Positions 16,710 through 25,492 of a DNA stretch of 34,954 nt are shown piece after piece. This DNA is from Candidatus Neomarinimicrobiota bacterium (GTDB lineage: Bacteria; Fidelibacterota; UBA2242; B5-G15): assembly GCA_017656425.1 (NCBI GenBank), contig JACDNV010000021.1, forward strand, positions 1 to 34,954, given 5' to 3'. The notes below the pieces were generated by a model that saw nothing but the letters and a program-made list of their open reading frames with translations, was not told the origin of the DNA and searched no databases. The first letter of the stretch is position 1; every line of letters begins with the position of its first letter. A program made the position numbers and the translations under genes.

Positions 16710-17624
16710 ATGAACAAACCTATTATTGAAAAAATCAAAAAACTGAAAAAAGAAAGAAATGCGGTAATTCTTGTTCACAACTATCAGCTTCCAGAGGTAC
16801 AGGATATAGCGGATTATATAGGAGACTCACTGGGGTTAAGTATACAGGCGAGCAAAACTGAGGCTGATGTAATTATATTCTGTGGTGTGTACTTTATGGC
16901 TGAGACGGCAAAAATCTTATCCCCTGATAAGATTGTCCTTATACCCGACAAAACAGCAGGTTGCCCGATGGCAGATATGATTACAAAAGAAAAACTTGTA
17001 GAGCTAAAAAAAACTAACCCTGATGCGAAAGTTGTAGCTTACGTCAATACTACTGCTGAGGTTAAAACTGAATGTGATATCTGTTGTACTTCATCCAACG
17101 CTGAACTAGTTGTTAAAAATTTTACAAAAGATATTGAAAAGTTAATTTTTATTCCTGACAAATATCTTGGTAGCTATATTGCAAATAAACTTGGCAAAGA
17201 ATTCATTCTATACGATGGCTATTGCCCAAGCCATGTAAAAATAATGGAAGAAGATATAAAAAGAGAAAAAGAAAAGCATCCAGAAGCAAAAATACTTGTA
17301 CATCCAGAATGCATCTCAGAAGTCATAAAGCTTGCTGATGCTGTACTTTCTACTGATGGCATGGTAAAATATGCAAAAAATTCAAATGCTAAAGAGTTTA
17401 TAATTGGTACAGAGATTGGAATAATTCACCGGCTGCAAAAAGAAAATCCTGATAAAAAATTTTATCCGGCTTCAAATCTTGCCATCTGCCCAAATATGAA
17501 AAAAATAACATTAGAAAAAGTCTACTGGTCACTCGAAGAAATGAAGTACGAGGTTATCCTTAATAAGGAAACTATCGAAAAAGCAAGAAATCCAATTGAA
17601 AAAATGATTTCACTTGTAAAATGA
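16710..17624 (+). CDS. nadA: Quinolinate synthase A
   Basis: The 304-residue enzyme condenses iminoaspartate with dihydroxyacetone phosphate into quinolinate in NAD synthesis. It depends on a [4Fe-4S] cluster. The three cluster cysteines appear as Cys85 (KTAGCPMAD), Cys172 (DGYCPSH) and Cys260 (AICPNMK). VHNYQ, the YVNTTAEVK segment and HPEC are family hallmarks. The length matches the compact thermophile-type enzymes. nadB and nadC are not beside it; an L-aspartate dehydrogenase or oxidase must lie elsewhere. It ends the sulfur operon, and its need for an Fe-S cluster is the only visible link to its neighbours. Confidence 0.95.
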   Translation: MNKPIIEKIKKLKKERNAVILVHNYQLPEVQDIADYIGDSLGLSIQASKTEADVIIFCGVYFMAETAKILSPDKIVLIPDKTAGCPMADMITKEKLVELKKTNPDAKVVAYVNTTAEVKTECDICCTSSNAELVVKNFTKDIEKLIFIPDKYLGSYIANKLGKEFILYDGYCPSHVKIMEEDIKREKEKHPEAKILVHPECISEVIKLADAVLSTDGMVKYAKNSNAKEFIIGTEIGIIHRLQKENPDKKFYPASNLAICPNMKKITLEKVYWSLEEMKYEVILNKETIEKARNPIEKMISLVK

Positions 17625-17929
17625 AGTATTTATCATTAAAAAATCTGCCAGCACAAAAATTCTTACCATTTTTATTTTTATTTTTTTAATAGTTATAAAC
17701 CAACTGATTCCTTCACCTGTAATATCTCCCAAATTCGCCGATTAATATAGCCACTTAAAAAATTAATTTTGTACCTAACAAGCTAATCTGCCATCGCATC
17801 TCAAATTATACACTCCAGTTAACTATTGGTCTAAAATCAATATCTAAAAAACAACTACACAAACTTGGAAAAATTTTTGTCATAAATCCCATTTATACCT
17901 TAAATTAGCCGTTTGATTAATGGTTGAAA
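17625..17929. other. Intergenic gap between nadA and the DHH phosphoesterase gene
   Basis: About 300 bp without a credible gene. A T-rich run at 17669-17689 follows nadA but lacks a clear stem, so I do not call a terminator. The promoter of the next operon should lie here, but no convincing -35/-10 pair could be picked out. Confidence 0.5.
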
Positions 17930-18955
17930 ATGGGGAATACTACCTCGAAATATAATTGGGATAAAGTTATAGATATAATAAGCAATAGTAGTAATATTTT
18001 ACTTACTACTCATATTAATCCTGATGGTGATGGACTGGGATGCGAAGCAGCAATGTACTATTTTTTAAAGAAACTTGGCAAATCTCCGGTAATCTATAAT
18101 TCTTCTCCATTACCCCCTGAGTATGATTTTCTGAATAGAAACGAAATTTTTAACATATATGAAGAATCATTAAAAGATAGTATATTCCGAAATGTTGATT
18201 TAATAATGGTTTTTGATATTGGTACCCCGGAAAGACTTGGATGTATTGGTAATCACATTCAAAATTATCCTATACCAACCGTATGTATTGACCATCATCC
18301 TAATAAACATGGACATTTTAAAATTGAGGTAGTTGATACCGATGCACCATCGGTCACTTTTATGATTTATGATTTTATAAAGAAAGCAAATCCAGACTTG
18401 ATGGATTACGCAATAGCAGAAGCGATTTATGTGGGACTTCTAACAGATACTGGTTCTTTCAGATTTGAAAACACTACCATTGAAGCGATGGAAGTAGCAA
18501 TTGAAATGATGAAGTATGGGGTTAAACCTGGTAAAATGTATAGACTTATATACGAAAATCTTCGACCGATTCAGGCAAAATTACTTGGATATGTCCTTCA
18601 GACTTTACATTACGAGCTTGATGGAAAGATTGCATGGTTCTCACTCACCAGAGTCGAAATTGCAAAACAGGGAGCAAAATTAGAGGATGTTGATGGATTC
18701 ACTGATTTTGTAAGGTCAATAAAAAATGTAGAAGTTTCTGTGATGTTTCTGGAACTGGAAGAAAATAAAATAAAGGTGAATTTCAGATCAAAGGGTAAAA
18801 TAGTAGTCAATGAAATTGCTCATACTTACAATGGAGGCGGTCACCCATATGCTGCTGGAATGACTCTGCAAATGTCAATGAAAGAAGCAATAGAGCTGGT
18901 TCTCAATGAATTAATTAAACTATTTAAAAGATATGGAGAAAACAATGCCTATTAA
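17930..18955 (+). CDS. DHH/DHHA1 phosphoesterase, NrnA-type oligoribonuclease/PAP phosphatase
   Basis: About 341 residues. NrnA proteins remove mononucleotides from short RNAs and dephosphorylate 3'-phosphoadenosine 5'-phosphate (PAP). The metal-binding motifs, numbered from the TTG two codons upstream, are HINPDGDGLG (His30, Asp34, Asp36), FDIG (Asp98), IDHHPN (Asp123-His124-His125) and LLTDTG (Asp175). The DHHA1 domain ends in NGGGHPYAAG near residue 305. I prefer ATG 17930 over an in-frame TTG at 17924, since neither has a ribosome site. It overlaps the dCTP deaminase start by 11 nt. PAP removal would fit sulfate activation, but no cysH or cysC is present here, so RNA turnover is the safer role. 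Confidence 0.9.
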   Translation: MGNTTSKYNWDKVIDIISNSSNILLTTHINPDGDGLGCEAAMYYFLKKLGKSPVIYNSSPLPPEYDFLNRNEIFNIYEESLKDSIFRNVDLIMVFDIGTPERLGCIGNHIQNYPIPTVCIDHHPNKHGHFKIEVVDTDAPSVTFMIYDFIKKANPDLMDYAIAEAIYVGLLTDTGSFRFENTTIEAMEVAIEMMKYGVKPGKMYRLIYENLRPIQAKLLGYVLQTLHYELDGKIAWFSLTRVEIAKQGAKLEDVDGFTDFVRSIKNVEVSVMFLELEENKIKVNFRSKGKIVVNEIAHTYNGGGHPYAAGMTLQMSMKEAIELVLNELIKLFKRYGENNAY

Positions 18956-19502
18956 ATCCGACCAATGGATAATAGAAATGTCGAGAGTATATAAAATGAT
19001 AGAACCATTTGAAGAGAGTCTGATCTCAAAAAATGTCATTTCATACGGGGTATCAAGCTATGGCTACGATGTAAGACTTGCTGATGAATATCGAATACCG
19101 AAGACAAATTCAAATAAAATTATCGATCCCAAGGACAAAATATCATTACAATTTGAAGAATATAAAGGTAATTATTGCATTATTCAGCCAAATAGCTTCA
19201 TTCTTGGAAAAAGTTTAGAATATTTTAGAATACCGAGAAAAATACTTGCACTCTGCTTTGGAAAATCCACCTATGCCCGAACAGGCATTATAATAAATGT
19301 GACACCACTTGAACCCGAATGGGAAGGCTATATAACAATTTCAATTTCCAACACCTCACCAAATCCTGTTCGAATTCACTCCTTTGAAGGCATAATACAG
19401 GTAATATTTATGGAAGCCGATAAAATCTGTGCTATATCTTACGCTGATAGAAGGGGTAAATACCAGGGGCAAAAAAGTATAATCACCTCAAAAGTGGAAT
19501 AA
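18945..19502 (+). CDS. dcd: dCTP deaminase family protein with a substituted catalytic glutamate position
   Basis: A 185-residue trimeric-dUTPase-fold protein. The family converts dCTP to dUTP for thymidylate synthesis. It begins MPIKSDQWI, like most Dcd proteins. ATG 18945 follows GGAG at 6 nt, whereas ATG 18933 has no site, so the shorter start is chosen. Motifs: SSYGYDVRLADEY (38-49), GKSTYARTG (106-114, matching E. coli Ser111/Arg115), PLEPEWEG (121-128) and the C-terminal YADRRGKYQGQ (166-176). By eye, Ser133 in YITISISNT replaces the Glu that is usual in VTLEFSNT and equals catalytic E. coli Glu138. It overlaps the upstream gene by 11 nt, and ispH starts 4 bp after it. Confidence 0.88.
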   Translation: MPIKSDQWIIEMSRVYKMIEPFEESLISKNVISYGVSSYGYDVRLADEYRIPKTNSNKIIDPKDKISLQFEEYKGNYCIIQPNSFILGKSLEYFRIPRKILALCFGKSTYARTGIIINVTPLEPEWEGYITISISNTSPNPVRIHSFEGIIQVIFMEADKICAISYADRRGKYQGQKSIITSKVE

Positions 19503-19506
19503 TTTA

Positions 19507-20340
19507 ATGAAAATAAATGTTGCTAAAGAATCAGGTTTTTGCAGTGGTGTCGCAAGAGCCATAAAGATTGCCAAGGATTCAGTTGAAAAATATGGTAAAA
19601 TATATATGCTTGGTGATATAGTTCATAATGAGCATGTTATAAGAGAACTCGAATCACTTGGCATTGTTACTGTCGATAGTCTCTCTCAAATTTTTGATAA
19701 TAAGTATCCAATACTGCTGAGATCCCACGGAACTCAAGTTACTGTCCTCGAGGAAATAAATAGAAGGGGATTTAAAACAATTGATGCAACCTGTCCCCTT
19801 GTTAAAAATATTCACAAAAAGGCGGAAGAAATATTAAAAGAAGGTCGAAAACTAATAATAATCGGTGATAAGGGACATGAAGAGGTAGAGGCAATAAAAA
19901 GTATTTCTGAAAATGCCATAATAATAAATTCAATTGATGATGTTAGCAAATTACCAAAGATTATCAAGGCGGGTGTTGTAATCCAGTCAACTCAATCAAT
20001 ATCTTTTGTATCCGATATTATAAAGGAGCTAACAAAAATCGTTGAAGACCTGAGAGTCATAAATACAATATGTCAACCAACAAGAAATAGACAGGCACAG
20101 GTTATGGAACTAGCAAAAGAAAATGACGTTGTATTAATAGTTGGTTCAAAATCGAGTGCAAATACAAAAAGGCTCTATGAAATATCAAAAAAAATTAACG
20201 ATAGAACCTACTTTGTAACAAATAAAGACGATATCAAGCTGGAGCTTATTGAAAACGCCGAAAGCATTGGCATTTCATCGGGAGCATCTACCCCGGATTT
20301 TATAATTAAGGAGATAGTAAGTAAAATTGAAAATTTTTGA
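19507..20340 (+). CDS. ispH: 4-hydroxy-3-methylbut-2-enyl diphosphate reductase
   Basis: The 277-residue last enzyme of the MEP isoprenoid route, reducing HMBPP to IPP and DMAPP at a [4Fe-4S] cluster. The cluster ligands are Cys12 (SGFCSGV), Cys96 (DATCPLV) and Cys189 (NTICQPTRNRQ). The substrate residues His40, His74, His124 and Glu126 (IVHN, RSHGT, GHEEVEA) are present. The length is typical of the short bacterial form. dxs, the first enzyme of the same pathway, is three genes downstream in the same operon-like run. No N-terminal S1 domain or other fusion is present. Confidence 0.97.
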   Translation: MKINVAKESGFCSGVARAIKIAKDSVEKYGKIYMLGDIVHNEHVIRELESLGIVTVDSLSQIFDNKYPILLRSHGTQVTVLEEINRRGFKTIDATCPLVKNIHKKAEEILKEGRKLIIIGDKGHEEVEAIKSISENAIIINSIDDVSKLPKIIKAGVVIQSTQSISFVSDIIKELTKIVEDLRVINTICQPTRNRQAQVMELAKENDVVLIVGSKSSANTKRLYEISKKINDRTYFVTNKDDIKLELIENAESIGISSGASTPDFIIKEIVSKIENF

Positions 20341-20372
20341 TTAAATTATGAAAAATTTTGAGGGTGTGAATC

Positions 20373-21254
20373 ATGGAAAAGGGAGCATGGGAAGTAAAAG
20401 TTGGACTAGCTGAGATGTTAAAAGGTGGAGTGATAATGGATGTCACTACACCTGAACAAGCAAGAATCGCTGAAAAAGCGGGAGCGGTAGCCGTAATGGC
20501 TTTAGAAAGGATACCCGCTGATATCAGAGCCCACGGTGGTGTAGCAAGAATGTCAAATGTAAAAGTAATAAAGGCAATTCAGGATGCCGTCTCTATACCT
20601 GTAATGGCAAAATGCAGAATAGGACATTTTGCCGAAGCGCAGATATTAGAAGCACTTGGTGTTGATTTCATAGATGAGAGTGAAGTACTCACTCCAGCCG
20701 ATGAAGAAAACCACATCTGGAAACACGATTTCAAAGTACCTTTTGTTTGCGGGTGCCGCGACCTCGGTGAAGCTCTCAGACGTATAGGCGAAGGCGCTGC
20801 TATGATAAGAACAAAAGGTGAGGCTGGTACTGGTAATATCGTTGAAGCTGTACGGCATATGAGGAGAGTTCAATCAGAAATAAAACGCCTTACCACTCTC
20901 CGCAATGATGAATTGATGGCTGAAGCAAAAAAGCTCGGTGCTCCATTTGAATTGGTAAGAGAAGTGGCAAAAACAGGCAAGCTTCCGGTACCAAATTTTG
21001 CTGCTGGTGGCATTGCTACTCCGGCTGATGCAGCTCTGATGATGCAGTTAGGGGCCGAGTCAGTATTTGTCGGCTCCGGTATATTTAAATCTGAAGACCC
21101 TGAGAAAAGGGCTAGAGCAATCGTACTAGCGGTGACATACTACAACGATCCACAAAAGCTTGCTGAGGTATCTGCTGAACTTGGTGAGCCGATGAAAGGA
21201 ATCGAGTTATCAGAAATTCCTGAGGAAGAAAGACTAGCAGTCCGGGGATGGTAA
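20373..21254 (+). CDS. pdxS: Pyridoxal 5'-phosphate synthase, synthase subunit
   Basis: This 293-residue TIM-barrel enzyme builds PLP from ribose 5-phosphate, glyceraldehyde 3-phosphate and ammonia supplied by PdxT. The two active lysines are Lys80 (VMAKCRIGH) and Lys148 ([10 protein letters not shown]), with Asp23 near the N-terminus. [18 protein letters not shown] and the C-terminal tail are conserved. It is 25 bp before pdxT, the obligate glutaminase partner. PLP made here serves IscS and CysK, encoded in the same window. GAGGGTG precedes the ATG. Confidence 0.98.
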   Translation: MEKGAWEVKVGLAEMLKGGVIMDVTTPEQARIAEKAGAVAVMALERIPADIRAHGGVARMSNVKVIKAIQDAVSIPVMAKCRIGHFAEAQILEALGVDFIDESEVLTPADEENHIWKHDFKVPFVCGCRDLGEALRRIGEGAAMIRTKGEAGTGNIVEAVRHMRRVQSEIKRLTTLRNDELMAEAKKLGAPFELVREVAKTGKLPVPNFAAGGIATPADAALMMQLGAESVFVGSGIFKSEDPEKRARAIVLAVTYYNDPQKLAEVSAELGEPMKGIELSEIPEEERLAVRGW

Positions 21255-21279
21255 AAGCAGGTTTTACAATTAAAATTGT

Positions 21280-21864
21280 ATGACACAGAAAGAATTAACC
21301 GTAGGGATATTAGGATTTCAGGGGGCTTTTAAAAAACACAAACAGGCAATAGAAAGACTAAATCATAAAGCCTTAATAATAAAGTACCCCTCAGAATTAG
21401 AAAAGGTTGATGCTCTCATTATACCAGGCGGCGAATCTACAACGATGACAAAAATCTGGGATGAGATGGGTTATTATGCTCTATTAAAGAAATTTGACAA
21501 ACCAATTTTTGGTACATGTGCTGGATCTATTTTACTGTCAGAAAATCCACACGATGATCGTGTGAAAGCATTAAAGAAAATTCCCGCATCAATCATCAGA
21601 AATGCTTACGGTAGGCAGGTAGATTCATTTGTAGATGAGGTCAGGCTACTTTTCGATAACAAACCGTTTAAAGGAATTTTTATCAGAGCTCCAAAAATTG
21701 AAAAGATAAAAAATGGTGTTGAAATACTTGGGATTCACAATGATGTTCCTGTTTTTATAAAATTCGATAAATACATAGCAACAACTTTCCATCCAGAATT
21801 AACCGATGATTTGAGAATTCATAAATATTTTATTGAAAATATATGTCTAAAAGAAAAGGATTAA
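21280..21864 (+). CDS. pdxT: Pyridoxal 5'-phosphate synthase, glutaminase subunit
   Basis: The 194-residue class I glutaminase releases ammonia from glutamine and channels it into PdxS. The catalytic triad is Cys80 (GTCAGSILL), His171 and Glu173 (TTFHPEL). The oxyanion glycines are in IIPGGESTT (48-55). There is no clear SD; expression probably depends on coupling to pdxS 25 bp upstream. dxs begins 1 bp after its stop. The length is normal for the family. Confidence 0.96.
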   Translation: MTQKELTVGILGFQGAFKKHKQAIERLNHKALIIKYPSELEKVDALIIPGGESTTMTKIWDEMGYYALLKKFDKPIFGTCAGSILLSENPHDDRVKALKKIPASIIRNAYGRQVDSFVDEVRLLFDNKPFKGIFIRAPKIEKIKNGVEILGIHNDVPVFIKFDKYIATTFHPELTDDLRIHKYFIENICLKEKD

Positions 21865-21865
21865 A

Positions 21866-23755
21866 ATGCAAATATCCAACGAGGAATATCCTCTATTATC
21901 AAAGGTTAATTACCCTGTAGATATAAAAGAATTGTCACTTGAGGAATTAACTAAATTAAGTGCAGAAATTAGAGATTTTATAGTCAAAACAGTTAAAAAA
22001 ACTGGTGGTCATCTAGCACCAAGTCTCGGAGCAGTTGAACTTGTGCTGGCACTTCACTATGTCTTTGACACCCCACGCGATAAGCTGATTTGGGATGTGG
22101 GACATCAAGCATACGCTCACAAAATTATAACTGGACGCAAGGAAAAATTCGACACTTTAAGACAATATAATGGAATCTCAGGATTCCTCAAACCTGAAGA
22201 AAGTGAATACGACAATTTTGGCGCAGGTCATGCAAGTACCTCCATCTCAACTGCAGTTGGCTTCGCAATAGCAAGGAATCTAAAAAAAGAAAATTATAAA
22301 GTTGTTGCAATAATTGGTGACGGCTCACTTACAGGTGGTCTGGCATACGAGGGGATAAACAACATCTACCGTGTAAAAGGCCAATTCTTAATAGTTCTGA
22401 ATGATAATGAAATGTCTATTTCAAAAAATGTAGGTTTAATGTCCTACTATCTAACAAAGGTACGAACAAATCCATCCTACATAAAATTCAGGAATGAAGT
22501 CTGGAATGCCCTCGGGAAATTACCTAAGGGATCCAATATTCTAAGATTGCTTGGTCGAAAAATCGATGAATCAATAAAAAATTTCCTTGTGCCAGGATTG
22601 TTGTTTGAAGAACTCGGCTTAAAATATTACGGACCCATCGATGGTCATGATATCGAACAACTCACAACATCCCTAAATAAAATCAAAAATCTTCCATACC
22701 CTGCCTTATTACACGTAATAACAAAAAAGGGGAAAGGATTAACTGATGCTGAAAACGACCCGACTAAATATCACGGCATAGGTCCCATAGAAGTAAAAAG
22801 TCCTGAGGAAGTAAAAATAAATAGTGCTGTATCCTTCAGTAGAGCCTTCGGTGAAATTGCCTGTGAAATAGGTGAAAAATTTCCCGATACGGTTTTTATA
22901 ACAGCGGCAATGTGTGAAGGAACAGGGCTTATCGAATTCTCTAAAAAATTTCCAGATAGGTTTTTTGATGTAGGTATTGCCGAGGAACACGCAGTCACAT
23001 TTTCAGCAGGTCTTGCTATCAATGGTTTACGTCCTATTGTTGCTATATATTCAACATTTTTGCAGAGGTCTTTTGATCAAATAATCCACGACGTTGCATT
23101 GCAAAAGCTACCCGTTATATTCGCAATGGATAGAGCAGGTATTGTAGGTGAAGATGGTCCCACACATCATGGATCCTTCGATATAAGCTATCTGAATATC
23201 ATCCCTAACATGATTATTGCTGCTCCGGAGGATGGAAATGAACTTCGTAATCTCTTGTACACTGCACTAAATCAAAACACAAAACCTTTCGCTATAAGGT
23301 ATCCAAGAGATAAGGCTTACAAGTTTGATCATTATAAGGACCCGGAAATAATTGAAATTGGCAAATGGGATCTAATTAAAAAGGGAAAAGATATAGCTAT
23401 TCTTGCTGTGGGTATAATGACTCATATTGCAGAAAAAGCCTATAAATCTCTTGCAATAGATGGTATAGAGCCAACTGTTGTATATGTTAGATTTATAAAA
23501 CCTTTTGACGAAGCACTACTGGATGAGATTCTGTCAACTCATTCACACATAATAACTGTTGAAGAAAATGCATTAAAGGGCGGGTTTGGTGTTCATATTA
23601 TTAAATATGCTAAGGACAAAGGATTCAATAACAAAATAATAAATCTTGGTATCCCTGATAAATTCGTAGGTCAGGGACCCAGAAAGAAGCTTTTAAAAGA
23701 TTTAGGATTATCTTCGGAAAATTTAGCAGAAATGATAAAATCGATATATAAATAA
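21866..23755 (+). CDS. dxs: 1-deoxy-D-xylulose-5-phosphate synthase
   Basis: This 629-residue thiamine-diphosphate enzyme condenses pyruvate and glyceraldehyde 3-phosphate into DXP, the first MEP step and a thiamine precursor. The TPP motif is IGDGSLTGG (150-158) with LNDNEMSI about 27 residues later. His49 (GGHLAPSLG) and His80 (VGHQAY) are conserved. The pyrimidine domain has VGIAEEHAVTFSAGLA and MDRAGIVGEDGPTHHG, and the C-terminal transketolase domain ends in GIPDKFVGQGPRKKLL. AAGGATTAA precedes the ATG. With PdxS/PdxT present, its DXP is not needed for PLP. Confidence 0.97.
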   Translation: MQISNEEYPLLSKVNYPVDIKELSLEELTKLSAEIRDFIVKTVKKTGGHLAPSLGAVELVLALHYVFDTPRDKLIWDVGHQAYAHKIITGRKEKFDTLRQYNGISGFLKPEESEYDNFGAGHASTSISTAVGFAIARNLKKENYKVVAIIGDGSLTGGLAYEGINNIYRVKGQFLIVLNDNEMSISKNVGLMSYYLTKVRTNPSYIKFRNEVWNALGKLPKGSNILRLLGRKIDESIKNFLVPGLLFEELGLKYYGPIDGHDIEQLTTSLNKIKNLPYPALLHVITKKGKGLTDAENDPTKYHGIGPIEVKSPEEVKINSAVSFSRAFGEIACEIGEKFPDTVFITAAMCEGTGLIEFSKKFPDRFFDVGIAEEHAVTFSAGLAINGLRPIVAIYSTFLQRSFDQIIHDVALQKLPVIFAMDRAGIVGEDGPTHHGSFDISYLNIIPNMIIAAPEDGNELRNLLYTALNQNTKPFAIRYPRDKAYKFDHYKDPEIIEIGKWDLIKKGKDIAILAVGIMTHIAEKAYKSLAIDGIEPTVVYVRFIKPFDEALLDEILSTHSHIITVEENALKGGFGVHIIKYAKDKGFNNKIINLGIPDKFVGQGPRKKLLKDLGLSSENLAEMIKSIYK

Positions 23756-23780
23756 TGGAGAAGAATAAAGGGTACAAATC

Positions 23781-25427
23781 ATGAACGCAATTATTTTACT
23801 TCTTCTTGCATTATGCGGTTTTTTTCTATCCTATAAATTTTATGCAACATTTCTACAGGATAAAATTTTTAAACTTGAAACCAATCTTATTACCCCAGCT
23901 CATCAAATAAATGATGGACTGGATTACGTCCCCACTAGAAAAAGCATTCTTTTTGGCCACCACTTTGCCACAATAGCAGGATTGGGACCTATACTTGGTC
24001 CCGCAATAGGTGTTATCTGGGGATGGCTTCCAGCATTTCTCTGGATAGTGTTTGGATCCATATTTCTTGGTGCAGTTCATGATTTTAGTATCTTAATTGT
24101 ATCATTAAAGAACAAAGGGCTCTATATTGGAGAGCTTGCTGAAAAATTTATCGGCAAAAGGGTGAAAATAATTTTTCAGGTTCTTGTCTTTTTTATGCTC
24201 TCACTCGCAATGGGAGTTTTTGTCCTAATTATTGCTATCCTTTTCAATATGTATAAAGAAGCAGTTATTCCAACTTTGAGCTTGATATTTATAGCTATAA
24301 TAATTGGCATACTATTCAGAAAATATAATTTAAATCTTATTACTGGCGCATTAATTGGACTTATTTTAATTTCGTTAAGCATAATTCTGGGTGTAAAATA
24401 TCCAATTGTAAATGTTAGCCAAACTGCATGGATATGTATACTATTATTTTATGCCTACTTTGCCTCTGTTCTCCCTGTGTGGTTACTTTTACAACCCCGA
24501 GACTATCTAAATGCATACCTGTTATTTTTTGGATTGATAAGCATGTTTTTAGGAATTTTAATAATAAGACCGGAAATAGTTGCACCAGCTATTAACAATA
24601 GAGCTCCAGATTTACCACCACTATTCCCGTTTCTTTTTATTACCATTGCCTGTGGTGCAATAAGTGGATTCCATAACCTGGCATCATCCGGCACGACTGT
24701 GAGACAGCTGGATAGAACGAAAGATGCCAAATTAATAGGGTATGGAGGGATGCTTACAGAGGGATTACTTGCTACCCTAGTCTTGATAGCAGTCTCTGCC
24801 GGTATTACTAAAGCTAAATGGTTTTCACATTACGAAAGCTGGGCAAAAGCTGGTGGACTACAGCCAAAGCTGGAAGCTTTTATAACTGGTGCATCATCGT
24901 TTTTAAGCAAGCTTGGTATTCCAACAAGCATAGGACAGCTATTATTATCAATTATGGTTGTATCATTCGCACTTACTACACTTGACTCAGCAACCAGGCT
25001 TTTAAGATATAATGTTGAAGAGTTATCAAGGACAGTAAAATTTAAATATTTACAAAATAGATTTATCTCCACTCTGATAGCTATAGCTGCTATTGGATAC
25101 TTTGCTTTAATGAAAGCTGGAAATCAGCCTATCGGCCTGATCCTGTGGAAATTATTCGGCTCAACAAACCAATTACTGGCTGCGCTTGGTCTACTGGTCA
25201 TAACAATGTTCGTCATAAAAAATAAATCAAACCCCGTATATGTTTTTATACCAATGCTTTTTATTCTAACAATGACAATCTGGGCTATAATAGCCCAGCT
25301 GATAAATTTCATAGGGGTAGAAAATAAAATCTATTCGTTAATAATTTTATCAATTTTAATCTTATTTTTAACCATATGGCTTCTTATAGAAACAATTATC
25401 TCCTATTTGAAGCTTAAAAAAAACTGA
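23781..25427 (+). CDS. cstA: CstA-family carbon starvation transporter
   Basis: A 548-residue polytopic inner-membrane protein with about 14-16 hydrophobic segments. Family features are the N-terminal YVPTRKSILFGHHFATIAGLGPILGPAIG, GAVHDFSIL, and the conserved CGAISGFHNLASSGTTVRQL. CstA and BtsT-type members import peptides or pyruvate, often during carbon limitation. The substrate here is unknown; pyruvate would feed the adjacent Dxs, but that link is speculative. It is shorter than E. coli CstA (about 700) and closer to the short form in anaerobes. It lies 25 bp after dxs. Confidence 0.93.
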   Translation: MNAIILLLLALCGFFLSYKFYATFLQDKIFKLETNLITPAHQINDGLDYVPTRKSILFGHHFATIAGLGPILGPAIGVIWGWLPAFLWIVFGSIFLGAVHDFSILIVSLKNKGLYIGELAEKFIGKRVKIIFQVLVFFMLSLAMGVFVLIIAILFNMYKEAVIPTLSLIFIAIIIGILFRKYNLNLITGALIGLILISLSIILGVKYPIVNVSQTAWICILLFYAYFASVLPVWLLLQPRDYLNAYLLFFGLISMFLGILIIRPEIVAPAINNRAPDLPPLFPFLFITIACGAISGFHNLASSGTTVRQLDRTKDAKLIGYGGMLTEGLLATLVLIAVSAGITKAKWFSHYESWAKAGGLQPKLEAFITGASSFLSKLGIPTSIGQLLLSIMVVSFALTTLDSATRLLRYNVEELSRTVKFKYLQNRFISTLIAIAAIGYFALMKAGNQPIGLILWKLFGSTNQLLAALGLLVITMFVIKNKSNPVYVFIPMLFILTMTIWAIIAQLINFIGVENKIYSLIILSILILFLTIWLLIETIISYLKLKKN

Positions 25428-25492
25428 GACTTACATCACATTAAGACAAATTTATATAACCTAAATTAAAACGGTAGTAAAAAGGAAGAATT

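Noticed and set aside
17621-17689. 22-codon hydrophobic frame overlapping the nadA stop by ATGA
   Set aside because: Too short, and it is formed by the T-rich run; no ribosome site or family match.
18933-18944. Start of dCTP deaminase at ATG 18933
   Set aside because: No ribosome site, and that ATG overlaps the GGAG that serves ATG 18945; the shorter product matches the usual family N-terminus.
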